This document shows positions 8,215-17,592 of a DNA stretch of 64,000 nt, piece by piece. The stretch spans positions 62,001-126,000 of the forward strand of contig JAFRQM010000005.1 in assembly GCA_017428625.1 (NCBI GenBank), given 5' to 3'. Each line of letters opens with the position of its first letter. The first letter of the stretch is position 1. The stretch is from Clostridia bacterium. GTDB taxonomy: Bacteria; Bacillota; Clostridia; Oscillospirales; Acutalibacteraceae. The notes under the pieces were generated by a model. The model was given only the letters and a program-made list of their open reading frames with translations, was not told the origin of the DNA and ran no database searches. The translations under genes and the position numbers were made by a program.

Positions 8215-11076
8215 GTGAAAAATGCAAAAGCATTTGCCCGTGAGCATTCATACAAAATCCCTATGCTTGACGCTTCGGTTATATATCGACTCAATGCTTC
8301 AGGCAGCGGATTGAAGCTGTATGAAAGAGTAAAGAACTCAAAAGGAAATGAAAAGTACAAACCGAACACTGCTCTTTTCAGCGGTGCGCTGAAATACTGC
8401 CTTGAAACGGAAAAACTGGAATCGGTGTATAAAGAAGCGTTCAGAGTGAAATCATTTTGCTCCTTTCACAATGATAACAGATATTCCGATGCATTAATCA
8501 GCGTTTCTTTTGATTCTACATATAAAGAATACAATGTGTTTGGCAAAGTCGAAGGATACAACGGCGAAGGTAAAATGTATGTTAAAGACGGTTGCCGTTA
8601 TGAAAGCGGCAAGGTTGTTGATTATATAGGGAATGAATATGAGCTTACCGACAATATCTGCATAAACGGTGATGAAATACTCGCCGCGGTAACCTATGTC
8701 CCTGTATCAAATAACAATCTTCCCGTCGGTTGTCACAATTTCGGATTTGATACTGATAATAACTGCTATACATTTAGACAGGCAAAAACTATACTGTCTA
8801 CATCTGATTTGAGAGACCGGCTCTATGCCAATGGCTTTACAATGCTCAACGCTAAAGGTAATCCGATTGAATATGTCAGATATAAACGCAGCGCAGGAAT
8901 GAGCCGCGTAGGTAAGTGCTATTTCATCCGTAAAGAGATGTATAAGAAAATGATGGCCTGGAGTGATTTCAGTCCGGGAAGCTCAAAAATTGATGCGAAT
9001 CTAAAAGAATTCGGACTTACTCTAATATCGGATCCCGTCGCTCACGAAGCATATACAGCTCTGACTCTCAGCACCATAGAAGATACAGTTGATATTCCGC
9101 TTGAGTCAATTCTGTTTATGAGAGATGTCGAAGGGTTTTCAAATCCCGATGCAATCAACGTAAAATGTAAAGACGGCAGAGTTGTCGCAAAAAGAGAAGC
9201 AGTTAATATCTCAAGTGTCCTTTGGGACGGCGAAGCTCTGCTTGATGAATCTGTATTTGAACAGGCAGGCAGAAATGACAAAGGAATGATGCTTCTTCGC
9301 AACCGATGGTTCAAATCCTGTGCTTTTAACACAAAACTGCAGGAATGGTTTAATGAAAATAGAATTAAAGATATTCCTCAATTAAACGGGTTTACTCTTG
9401 CCGGTGATATTTCGCAGGTCAAAATGGCAGTAACCGAATCAAGCCTTAAATTCCTGAAAATGTTTGAAGGCGAATTTGAAGACAAAATCAGATTTTGGGC
9501 TGAACATATCGAGAATAGCGATAATATATTCGGCATAGTAAAAAGCGAAAAGCCGACAAAGTTTGCCGGCGGTCAGTATGTCAGAACAAGTTATCAGTTA
9601 ATCAATACGATTAATATTACAAAGGATGAAGCAAAAACGCTTGTCGCCCCTGTAAACGAATTCAAGCGGAATCTGAGAAATGATTACCGCTGTATGAAAT
9701 ATTACCTTGACGAATTCCGTTCAGACGATTCCGATCTTGAATTCAATCCTCTGCTGTATAAAAAGAAACTTGTATCCCTTATTCTTGATAAATATCCCGA
9801 ATTTGCGGAAACAAAAATGTATTACGGTTTCAGAAACGATATTATCAGAGAAATCAATAATTCCGTTAAAAGCGGCAAACTGCTTGTTCACGGGACGAAC
9901 GCTGTATTATTCGGAAACGGTGTTGAAATGCTGATTTCAAGCACATACAGAGATTATCATCCGTGGAGAAACTTTGTTGACAATGCCGACAGTATCTCCG
10001 TTTATTCTCCGTTTTTCAATAAATGTAATAGGATTCTCTGTGCACGCAGTCCGCACATTACAATGGGAAATATCATTGTGGCAGACTGCGAAAAGCAGTC
10101 ATTTGACCGCTTCTTTAATCTGACCGGAAACATAGTTTGTGTCAGCGCAATCGGCAGCACGGTCCAGCACCGTCTCAACGGCTGTGATTATGATTCCGAT
10201 GTTATGCTGATATCGGATAACAACATTCTTTCACGAGCCGCATTGAGGGATTATGGCAGTTTTCCCGTTCCTTTTAATGGTATAGAATTCGATGAATCCG
10301 AAAACAAATCGCTTGCCGAAATTGACCGCCTTATCAGCGAAAATAAAATCGGCGAGATAGTTAATCTTTCTCAGAAGCTGAATACAATCTACTGGTCAAT
10401 TATCAACACACCCGATATTTCCATAATCTCACCCGATGAGTTGTATAAAGATATCTGCATTCTTGCGGTTCTCTCCAATACCGAAATTGACAAGGCAAAA
10501 CGGATTTATAAAGTTAATGTAGATTCTGTGCTTGACGAACTCAAAGCAAAATATCTCGGCATATTCGGCGAGTATTTCAACGAGCCCGAATTCTGGAGAT
10601 ATATTAGCATTTCAAGCGAAAAACCGAAAAAGCAGAATAAAAACTATGAGTGCCGCGCACCAATGGCATACCTTTACAACGAAGCCTGCGCCGACAAAAC
10701 TCCGAGAAGCAAAAACGGCAAATTCTTCTCCGATCTGTCCGGTATTGATTATGGCAAAATAAAAGGTGTAAGAAAAGACGAAATAGCAAAAATCCTGGAT
10801 GTTGCAAATAAAACAGCAACGGCATATAACAGAGCGGTAACGAAGATTCTAAGTGCTGCCAACAAGCGCGGCAAGCACGGGCAAAACAATACCGATATCG
10901 GAATGAGCGATATCGCTGCCATTCTGACATCGGGTATTGAGAGAATAGCAAAACTGTGTAAAACCGAGGCACACCGTCTCGCTGTTTTGCGTGAGATTGA
11001 TAATGCTGTCAGCAATCAGAAAAAAGCTGAAACGGTACAGTGGGTGTTGCTGGCTGGAGTGTGGGGAGAATCCTGA
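8215..11076 (+). CDS. Two-barrel RNA polymerase-like protein (RdRP/YonO/beta-prime superfamily)
   Basis: A 953-residue single-chain protein. The central block reads like the second double-psi barrel of cellular RNA polymerases and eukaryotic RNA-dependent RNA polymerases. RSPHITMGNI (from Arg611) matches the beta-prime RAP segment and the R-P...GDI segment of RdRPs. About 45 residues later LNGCDYDSD (Asn655, Asp658, Asp660, Asp662) matches NADFDGD / SGSDLDGD, keeping all three metal-binding Asp but with Ser for the usual Gly. It is followed by VMLISDN, like the strand after the triad. NKIGEIVN (710-717), then a LAVLSN...DKAK helix, resembles the RdRP NDNLGQICN...LA.L...VDFPK region. What is seen are motifs; the family link is my reading of them. 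Polymerase activity and template type are unknown. It starts at a GTG with a good RBS and stands alone between the recombinase operon and the restriction genes. Confidence 0.72.
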   Translation: MKNAKAFAREHSYKIPMLDASVIYRLNASGSGLKLYERVKNSKGNEKYKPNTALFSGALKYCLETEKLESVYKEAFRVKSFCSFHNDNRYSDALISVSFDSTYKEYNVFGKVEGYNGEGKMYVKDGCRYESGKVVDYIGNEYELTDNICINGDEILAAVTYVPVSNNNLPVGCHNFGFDTDNNCYTFRQAKTILSTSDLRDRLYANGFTMLNAKGNPIEYVRYKRSAGMSRVGKCYFIRKEMYKKMMAWSDFSPGSSKIDANLKEFGLTLISDPVAHEAYTALTLSTIEDTVDIPLESILFMRDVEGFSNPDAINVKCKDGRVVAKREAVNISSVLWDGEALLDESVFEQAGRNDKGMMLLRNRWFKSCAFNTKLQEWFNENRIKDIPQLNGFTLAGDISQVKMAVTESSLKFLKMFEGEFEDKIRFWAEHIENSDNIFGIVKSEKPTKFAGGQYVRTSYQLINTINITKDEAKTLVAPVNEFKRNLRNDYRCMKYYLDEFRSDDSDLEFNPLLYKKKLVSLILDKYPEFAETKMYYGFRNDIIREINNSVKSGKLLVHGTNAVLFGNGVEMLISSTYRDYHPWRNFVDNADSISVYSPFFNKCNRILCARSPHITMGNIIVADCEKQSFDRFFNLTGNIVCVSAIGSTVQHRLNGCDYDSDVMLISDNNILSRAALRDYGSFPVPFNGIEFDESENKSLAEIDRLISENKIGEIVNLSQKLNTIYWSIINTPDISIISPDELYKDICILAVLSNTEIDKAKRIYKVNVDSVLDELKAKYLGIFGEYFNEPEFWRYISISSEKPKKQNKNYECRAPMAYLYNEACADKTPRSKNGKFFSDLSGIDYGKIKGVRKDEIAKILDVANKTATAYNRAVTKILSAANKRGKHGQNNTDIGMSDIAAILTSGIERIAKLCKTEAHRLAVLREIDNAVSNQKKAETVQWVLLAGVWGES

Positions 11077-11402
11077 CAAACATCTTACAATTATCTATAA
11101 CTGCGTTAAAAAGTAGTAAGTTAATATGGCAGCTGCCAGAAACGCTCTTTAAATAATATGTTTTATCTTACACTAATTGCTTTTCAAATCCATATAAATT
11201 CTTTGAGTTTATGTTGACTTATCTATTTATAGTTAGTATAATATATCTTGTATAGTTATGTTTAGTTCTACTAATATTATGTATATATGTTGTGGTTTAA
11301 CATTCTGATTATCTGTTAGTATTATTATTGAATATATTATTTGTATTTTAATATAGGTCTGTTCACAAAAGGTAAATGTTGAGTCTAAATAGAGGTGTGG
11401 TT
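11077..11402 (+). promoter_or_regulatory. AT-rich spacer with strong promoter for the type IIS R-M genes
   Basis: TTGACT (11214-11219), a 17-base spacer and a perfect TATAAT (11237-11242). A leader of about 160 very AT-rich bases then runs to the methyltransferase start at 11403, whose RBS is AGAGGTG (11391-11397). No gene is seen in the spacer. The abrupt rise in AT content begins here. Confidence 0.75.
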
Positions 11403-12443
11403 ATGGGAACGCTTGTGCAGGAAAGAACTTATAAGACATCGCTTATCAATAACAGAAGATATTTGGGAAACAAGTATAAACTTTTGTCCTTTATTAAAGG
11501 CGTTGTTGAAAAGGAATGTAATGATATAGAATCTGTTGCTGATATTTTCGCAGGAACAGGTGCCGTTTCCTCTGCCTTCAGCGATGATAAAACCATAATT
11601 ACAAACGATTTGATGTATAGCAATTATATTTGCAATTATGCGTGGTTCGGGAACGAAGAGTATGATGAAGATACAATCATTGATAAAATAGTGTTCTATA
11701 ATAGCCTTAAAGATATATGCGATAACTATATGACCGATAATTTTGCAGATACATATTTCAGTAGGGATGACTGTGCAAAAATTGGTTACATAAGAGAAGA
11801 TATTGAGGATTCATTCAATAAAGGTGAAATAAATGAGAGAGAAAGAGCAATACTTATTACTTCTCTTTTATATGCAATGGATAAAATTGCGAACACTTGC
11901 GGACATTATGATGCGTACCGTCAAGGTGTAGAATTTGAAAAAACGCTTGAATTGTTTGTTCCTTTAGCAAAAGTTGAAAACAACGAAAACAATCAATGCT
12001 TCAATATGGATGCTAATGAGCTTGTAAAAGAAATACAAGCGGACTTAGTTTACATAGATCCACCGTATAATTCAAGACAATACTGTGACGCTTATCATCT
12101 CCTTGAAAATGTTGCTCAATGGAAAAAGCCTAAAGTTTTTGGCGTTGCTAAAAAAATGGACAGAAGCACAATGAAAAGCAAATATTGTACTCAAAGTGCC
12201 ACAGAAGCGTTTGAAGATTTGATTAGCAATATCAATGCAAGATACATACTTTTCTCATATAACAATATGGCTGAAAAGGGAAATGATAGATCAAACGCTA
12301 AGATTTCAGATGATGATATTATGAGAATTCTTCAAGCTAAAGGAGAAGTAACTGTTTTTTCTGAAAGTTATAAAGCATTTTCGACCGGTAAATCTGATAT
12401 TAATGATAATGAGGAAAGATTGTTCTTATGCAAATGCAATTAG
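11403..12443 (+). CDS. DNA N6-adenine methyltransferase, D12/Dam family (first of two)
   Basis: A 346-residue Dam-like enzyme that transfers a methyl group from S-adenosylmethionine to adenine N6. It has NRRYLGNKYKLL near the N-terminus (cofactor-binding motif X), IFAGTGAV (motif I, about 48-55) and DPPYNSRQY (catalytic motif IV, from about residue 219). I start it at the ATG preceded by AGAGGTG rather than the earlier in-frame ATG at 11376. It overlaps the next gene by 16 bases. The two methyltransferases next to an AlwI-like nuclease fit a type IIS system with an asymmetric site, one enzyme per strand (inference from family knowledge). Confidence 0.9.
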   Translation: MGTLVQERTYKTSLINNRRYLGNKYKLLSFIKGVVEKECNDIESVADIFAGTGAVSSAFSDDKTIITNDLMYSNYICNYAWFGNEEYDEDTIIDKIVFYNSLKDICDNYMTDNFADTYFSRDDCAKIGYIREDIEDSFNKGEINERERAILITSLLYAMDKIANTCGHYDAYRQGVEFEKTLELFVPLAKVENNENNQCFNMDANELVKEIQADLVYIDPPYNSRQYCDAYHLLENVAQWKKPKVFGVAKKMDRSTMKSKYCTQSATEAFEDLISNINARYILFSYNNMAEKGNDRSNAKISDDDIMRILQAKGEVTVFSESYKAFSTGKSDINDNEERLFLCKCN

Positions 12444-13369
12444 AAGATACCATAAAGTTAATTCAATCACCATTAAACTATACAGGTGGCAAGTTTAAAC
12501 TGTTACCTCAGATTCTTCCGCTTTTTCCAAAAGAGATTGATTGTTTTGTGGATTTGTTTTGCGGCGGCTGTAATGTTGGTATCAACGTCAAGAGCAACAA
12601 AGTTAATTACAATGACCTAAACAGGCATTTGCTTTATTTATATAATACATTTAAAAACCTTGATAAAGCACAGACTTTTGAATTAATTTACAAAATAATA
12701 AACGACTATAAACTCTCTCTTGTAAGCGAAAACGGATATGATTTCTATAATTGTGAAAGCAGTAAAGGTTTAGGCGATTACAATAGAGAGCATTTTTTGA
12801 AATTGCGAGATGATTTCAATCATAATAAAAACGAGGATTATTACTATTACATAATGCTGTATGTTATGATTGTTTATGCCTTCAACAATCAGATTCGTTT
12901 CAACTCAAACGGAGAGTATAATCTTCCGGTGGGTAAAAGAGATTTCAATTCAAAAATGCAAAATAAATTGGATAAGTTTATTGATAGAATTCAATCGCAG
13001 GATTGCATTTTTACATGCCTAGACTTTAGAGATTTTGACATATCAACACTTTCCGAAAAAGATTTTGTTTATATAGATCCTCCGTATTTAATAACCTGTG
13101 CTTCATACAATGAGCAAGACGGATGGACTGAAAAAGACGAGAAAGACTTGCTTGCGTTTTTAGAAAAGCTTGACGAAAAAGGGATTAAGTTTGCAGTATC
13201 TAATGTGTTAAAAAGCAAGGGAAAAGAAAACAAAATCCTGATTGACTGGCTTAAAAAAAACAATGACAAATTCATGAAACATTATCTTAATTTTGATTAT
13301 TCAAATTCAAATTATCATACAAAAGACAGAACGACCAATGCAGAAGAGGTTTTAATCACTAATTATTAA
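12428..13369 (+). CDS. DNA N6-adenine methyltransferase, D12/Dam family (second of two)
   Basis: A 313-residue adenine methyltransferase of the same class as its upstream neighbour but clearly a different branch. It has SPLNYTGGKFKLL (motif X, about 14-26), VDLFCGGCNVG (motif I, 41-51) and DPPYL (motif IV, 217-221). The start lies inside the end of the first methyltransferase gene, and the nuclease gene begins 11 bases after its stop, so the three are one transcription unit. It presumably protects the other strand of the asymmetric recognition site. Confidence 0.92.
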   Translation: MQMQLEDTIKLIQSPLNYTGGKFKLLPQILPLFPKEIDCFVDLFCGGCNVGINVKSNKVNYNDLNRHLLYLYNTFKNLDKAQTFELIYKIINDYKLSLVSENGYDFYNCESSKGLGDYNREHFLKLRDDFNHNKNEDYYYYIMLYVMIVYAFNNQIRFNSNGEYNLPVGKRDFNSKMQNKLDKFIDRIQSQDCIFTCLDFRDFDISTLSEKDFVYIDPPYLITCASYNEQDGWTEKDEKDLLAFLEKLDEKGIKFAVSNVLKSKGKENKILIDWLKKNNDKFMKHYLNFDYSNSNYHTKDRTTNAEEVLITNY

Positions 13370-13380
13370 AGGAGTAGCGT

Positions 13381-15354
13381 ATGCCGAATATTCCGTATAA
13401 AAGCTTTTGTTGGGGACTTGGCACAACAAGCTTTCGAACAAAAAATTTCAACAAAACAGTTGAAGAACAACTTTCACTTTTGGATGAATTCTGGCAAATA
13501 GAAGATAATGCGAATCGTAGTTGGGCTGGTAACAATGATCTTCAAGCGGACTATTATGATTTTATGTTAGCTAAAGGATTTGTTAGAGGAGAAGCTAATA
13601 ATAAACCTAAAGACGCCAGAGAGAAAACCTCCGGGTTGGTAGATATTGGTTTAATTAGTGATAACCGCAAGCTCACCGAAGCAGGACAAGCACTTTTAGA
13701 AATAAGTCGTAGTGGTAGTTTTAATTCTGACAATGTTTTACAGATTGATAGGGATAGCTATATTTACCTGAAGCAATTATTAAAAACATATAACAAGGTT
13801 AATGGTTCAACTGTTAGACCGTTTATTATTCTTTTGAACGCATTATCAAAGCTTCAATACTTGTCATTAGACGAATACACATATTTGTTGCCGTTATGCA
13901 CAGACAACAAGAACACAGAAACCATCATTAAAAACATTCGTGCCTTAAGAGAAGGTCAAACAACTATTGATGATATCATTATCGAGAGATTACTTTCGAT
14001 GGATAATTATCAACAAGCTTTGGATGTACTGATTCAAAACGATGTCACAGAATCAATTATTTGCGATATCGGTATGAACAGAAAAAGCAGAAACTATGAC
14101 AAGCCATATTACCCACTTTATATTCATTTATATGATTTGTTTGTTAATGGTAATTTTGACTGTGCGCTTAAGGTGTTCGAAGACACTAAGAACATAAAAA
14201 TTGGCAGATTGTGGAGAAACTATCTGTTTGATACTATTTCAAAGGCTCAAATCGAACGAGAGCCAAACGCACACTTCAATCAAACTCTTTTTAACGAGGC
14301 ACATAACGAAGCTGATTTCAAAAATGCATTCTTCAAGGTAATGCATTTGTTGAAGGCGAAAGCTACTTTGTCAGATTACTTAGATTTAAATCGCAGATAT
14401 ATTAAAACTAGTGAAATCATTTTGTTCGAGGACAACCAAGTTAAGCTTGATATTATTCCAAAGCACTTCGTCAACTCTGTCATTGATGAACTGTATTGTT
14501 CAGCTTTTGATGAGTGTGATGCCTTATTCTCTGATTGCGACATGGAGGATATTAATCCTGCGCTATCAATTAACGAAAACGTTATCATCAAAGGCATAAA
14601 TGAGGAATTTGGAATCAATATCACCACAATCGGTGATGTTTATCGCTTAGTTAAAGAGAAAAGATATCAAAGATTTCATCAGCTTATTGATGATAAATTT
14701 ACTGATGAAAAACTTCTTACGCTTCTCAATCACTTTGAGAACAGAGATGATAATGAAATTCACAGAATGGTAACCGACAATGCGGATATACCAACCATTT
14801 TTGAATATGTATTGGGTATCATTTGGTACAAAGTCAGCGAAATGCATGGCGACATTTTAAGCTATATGAAATTGTCCCGTGATGCAGACTTGTTGCCTAT
14901 AACACATGCTGGCGGCGGAGAAGCTGATTTGGTGTACGAATATACTGCAACTGTTGATTATCCAGAGCACAATCTGCTTATTGAGGCTACACTTGCAAGT
15001 GATACCAACCAGAGAAGAATGGAAATGGAACCAGTATCTCGTCATCTTGGCAGACATTTAATCAGAACAGGAAATAAAAATTCATATTGTGTATTTATCA
15101 CGCCGTATCTTGATATTAATGTTATTTCTGATTTTAGGTCAAGAAAGAATACGCCATATTATGATACACAAGATACTACACAATTTGTGGAAGGTATGAA
15201 AATCATTCCGTTGAATACCGATACACTTAAAATAATAATTAATGGACATTTTCTATACCGTAATTTGTACGGATTATTTGAAACGGCATATCAATCTGCT
15301 GTTCCGCCACACGAATGGTATGAAAACTATATAAACAGAACAATCAATGCTTGA
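13381..15354 (+). CDS. AlwI-family type IIS restriction endonuclease
   Basis: A 657-residue protein resembling AlwI, BspD6I and BstNBI, which cut or nick at a short distance from a 5-base asymmetric site. The N-terminal half is helical and recognition-like. The C-terminal cleavage domain includes EADLVYEY, then LLIEATLASD, then RRMEMEPVSRHLGRH (about residues 514-560). The Glu of IEAT and the Glu of RRME are 13 residues apart, the spacing I recall for catalytic acids in BspD6I. Its RBS is AAGGAG, 5 bases before ATG. The site cut cannot be predicted; known relatives recognise GGATC or GAGTC. AT-rich like its methyltransferases, pointing to recent acquisition. Confidence 0.85.
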   Translation: MPNIPYKSFCWGLGTTSFRTKNFNKTVEEQLSLLDEFWQIEDNANRSWAGNNDLQADYYDFMLAKGFVRGEANNKPKDAREKTSGLVDIGLISDNRKLTEAGQALLEISRSGSFNSDNVLQIDRDSYIYLKQLLKTYNKVNGSTVRPFIILLNALSKLQYLSLDEYTYLLPLCTDNKNTETIIKNIRALREGQTTIDDIIIERLLSMDNYQQALDVLIQNDVTESIICDIGMNRKSRNYDKPYYPLYIHLYDLFVNGNFDCALKVFEDTKNIKIGRLWRNYLFDTISKAQIEREPNAHFNQTLFNEAHNEADFKNAFFKVMHLLKAKATLSDYLDLNRRYIKTSEIILFEDNQVKLDIIPKHFVNSVIDELYCSAFDECDALFSDCDMEDINPALSINENVIIKGINEEFGINITTIGDVYRLVKEKRYQRFHQLIDDKFTDEKLLTLLNHFENRDDNEIHRMVTDNADIPTIFEYVLGIIWYKVSEMHGDILSYMKLSRDADLLPITHAGGGEADLVYEYTATVDYPEHNLLIEATLASDTNQRRMEMEPVSRHLGRHLIRTGNKNSYCVFITPYLDINVISDFRSRKNTPYYDTQDTTQFVEGMKIIPLNTDTLKIIINGHFLYRNLYGLFETAYQSAVPPHEWYENYINRTINA

Positions 15355-15395
15355 TGTTTTAATCAAACATCTAAAGGGGTGAAAATAATAAAACA

Positions 15396-16274
15396 ATGTT
15401 GTTCAATGTATATTACTTGAATTTTTCAAAAGTTTATGAGATTAAGATGATGCTTAGTAATGTCATTAAAACAAACGAAACAATAGAGAGTGACAAGAGC
15501 GATACCATAGATGCTGAATTACAAGCAAAAATGGGCACTAAATTTTTGAAACTTTTTAATGCCGAGATCAGGTCTGATATTAAATCTGGATCATCTGATT
15601 CCCAAAAAGTTCTCGAAAACTTTAAGGTTACTATGACCAAGTCGCTAATTTTAAATGAAGTAATAGAAAAATGCTTAGTTATTTCCTCAGATTTTTCTAA
15701 CGTTGCAGAGGGACAGCTGGTTAGGATAGATAATGTTTCGCTTTCTCTTGAGAATGAGATGGAATTGCGAACTGTAAAAATGTTCTCTAATGGCTCATTT
15801 AAAGGAATGCGTCTGCCAGAAGCAGGCGGACTTGACATCAACAATCTCTTCAATTCCATGTTCAAAGATTATTCGTATAAGCTTAAGGGTGAATTAAAAG
15901 AAAGTTCTGAAAAGTTTTTGATTAAAATCCCCCTCACCTTTGAAAGCGAATTTGAAAATCTCTACAATGTAGATGATTTGTTTATTGGACATGTATCTTT
16001 AATTGGAATATACAAGGGGAAAACAAAGATTAACAGGCTTAAGAACTCTTTTGAGTTTTTTCAAGAGTTAGGGCAAGCGTCTGATTCCGACTCAGATAGT
16101 GAAGTTCACAATAGTCAATATTCTGTTCCTACGGTAGTAAAGTATAAAAGCGAAGATGACGATATAGAATATAATTATATTGATCTAATTGCAATCGTAC
16201 AAGTAATAAACTCTGTGAGTTCTGAGGTAGAAGCAAGCTCTAAGAAAGCCAAAAGAAAGAAGGGTACCGAGTGA
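15396..16274 (+). CDS. Unknown protein coupled to an AAA+ ATPase
   Basis: A 292-residue protein with no family I can name. It opens MLFNVYYLNFSKVYEIKMMLSN, has a central beta-rich segment, an acidic Ser/Asp stretch (SDSDSDSE, about 226-235) and a Lys-rich tail (KKAKRKKG). No membrane segment or signal peptide is seen. It begins 42 bases after the AlwI-like gene and its stop overlaps the GTG start of the AAA+ gene by 4 bases (GTGA), so the two products are made together and probably act together. Position inside a restriction cluster suggests a defence role, but that is inference. The RBS (AAAGGGG) lies rather far from this ATG, so the true start is a little uncertain. Confidence 0.8.
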   Translation: MLFNVYYLNFSKVYEIKMMLSNVIKTNETIESDKSDTIDAELQAKMGTKFLKLFNAEIRSDIKSGSSDSQKVLENFKVTMTKSLILNEVIEKCLVISSDFSNVAEGQLVRIDNVSLSLENEMELRTVKMFSNGSFKGMRLPEAGGLDINNLFNSMFKDYSYKLKGELKESSEKFLIKIPLTFESEFENLYNVDDLFIGHVSLIGIYKGKTKINRLKNSFEFFQELGQASDSDSDSEVHNSQYSVPTVVKYKSEDDDIEYNYIDLIAIVQVINSVSSEVEASSKKAKRKKGTE

Positions 16275-17449
16275 GCACGCTATTCTTCTATACCAAACAA
16301 CAGTTTTTTAATTTCAAATCTGCTCAAACGGCATCTGGATTTGAATTCCTAAGTATGTCAAAGTTACTTTCTCCTCAGAGAATTGAAGGGTTAGATGAGT
16401 ATCAACAGTATTACGTGGATATTTCGTCTATGGTTGGATTTGTGAAAACCAATGATTCGCAGTTACTGAATTTTGAGCAACTCTTTGTTAGCTTTGGAGA
16501 AAATATTACTTTTATCTGTGATAAGGTGTATGAGACAGACATCAAATATTTGTTTCGATATGTATTTGACAATTTTTCTGACATCGAAGCAGAAAGCGAT
16601 GATACGATTGATAAAAATGAAGAAAAGTCAATCTCACAATCCAAGTCAGTGAAGAAAATCACTGATTTGGACGATTTGGAATTAGAGATTTTCTTTGAAA
16701 ATTTCGATGCAAAATTATATGGTCATGAACGCTTTAAGGAAGAATTCAAAGAACTTGTAAATTCATTTAGAGTATTCAACAAATTGGGTGAGCATAAGAT
16801 CCTGTCACTCTTTTTGATGGGAGATTCCGGCGTTGGAAAAACAGAGGTTGCGAGATCAATACATAAAGCCCTTGGAAGCAAAGCAAAATTAGCAAAAATC
16901 AATTTTGGGAACTATAGTAGTCATGATGCGCTTAACAGCTTGATTGGAAGCCCATTAGGGTATATTGGCAGCGATGGTGGAGAATTATTAAAAAGAGTTA
17001 ATGAGTCAGATGTCGGCTTGATTTTGATAGATGAGTTTGAAAAAGCAGAGAATGCTGTATTTAATTATTTCCTTGATGTCCTTGAAAATGGTAAAATAGT
17101 CAATTCTCAAGCAGATGAGTATGATGTCAATGGCTATATAATAGTTTTCACCTCAAATATCACTAAGGAAAACTTTAAGAATAAAATATCGCCGGAACTC
17201 AGATCACGTTTTGATTATAAAGGTATTTTTAATCTTCTTACCGATGAAGATAAGATAAAATTTGTACATTTTAGGGTGAATCAAATTATTTCTAAATATA
17301 CTGAACTTGTTTCTGATGATATTCCTGAAAAATTACATGATATCATTGTAAGTGAAATTGATGTTACTCAATATAATAACATGAGAGATCTTAACAAAAA
17401 AATAAAGGACACCTTCGTTTTTTACCTTAAAAGCAGAAGAAAAAGCTGA
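16271..17449 (+). CDS. ClpA/ClpB-like AAA+ ATPase
   Basis: A 392-residue protein with a novel N-terminal region (about 1-130) and a C-terminal AAA_2-type module. Walker A is GDSGVGKT (184-191), Walker B LILIDEFEKA (250-259), sensor-1 FTSN (293-296) and an arginine-finger region ELRSRFD (309-315). It resembles a single second module of Clp ATPases, but I see no ClpP-docking loop or Clp N-domain, so it is not a standard protease partner. Translation starts at a GTG overlapping the stop of the upstream unknown gene. The pair looks like a two-gene remodelling or sensing system in a defence cluster; the target is unknown. Confidence 0.85.
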   Translation: MSTLFFYTKQQFFNFKSAQTASGFEFLSMSKLLSPQRIEGLDEYQQYYVDISSMVGFVKTNDSQLLNFEQLFVSFGENITFICDKVYETDIKYLFRYVFDNFSDIEAESDDTIDKNEEKSISQSKSVKKITDLDDLELEIFFENFDAKLYGHERFKEEFKELVNSFRVFNKLGEHKILSLFLMGDSGVGKTEVARSIHKALGSKAKLAKINFGNYSSHDALNSLIGSPLGYIGSDGGELLKRVNESDVGLILIDEFEKAENAVFNYFLDVLENGKIVNSQADEYDVNGYIIVFTSNITKENFKNKISPELRSRFDYKGIFNLLTDEDKIKFVHFRVNQIISKYTELVSDDIPEKLHDIIVSEIDVTQYNNMRDLNKKIKDTFVFYLKSRRKS

Positions 17450-17492
17450 TTAAGCTTGCTATTTAGAGTGTCTTCGCCCACCCAAAATCGGC

Positions 17493-17501
17493 TGTTATAA
17501 T
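17493..17501 (+). promoter_or_regulatory. Extended -10 promoter before the reverse transcriptase
   Basis: TG, one base, then TATAAT (TATAAT at 17496-17501), with no good -35. It lies in the 143-base gap after the AAA+ gene, about 90 bases before the reverse transcriptase start, giving that gene its own transcription start. Confidence 0.5.
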
Positions 17502-17592
17502 GGATGTTACTGTGGGATTATTATTCAAAGGTATCAGATAAGCGAATATATTTAAAAAATTCTTGCAGATAATTATTTCAAGGAGGGCTAAG

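Noticed and set aside
9305..9325. GGTTCAAATCC, like the T-arm of a tRNA
   Set aside because: It lies inside the long polymerase-like coding frame, and no acceptor or anticodon stem can be built around it.
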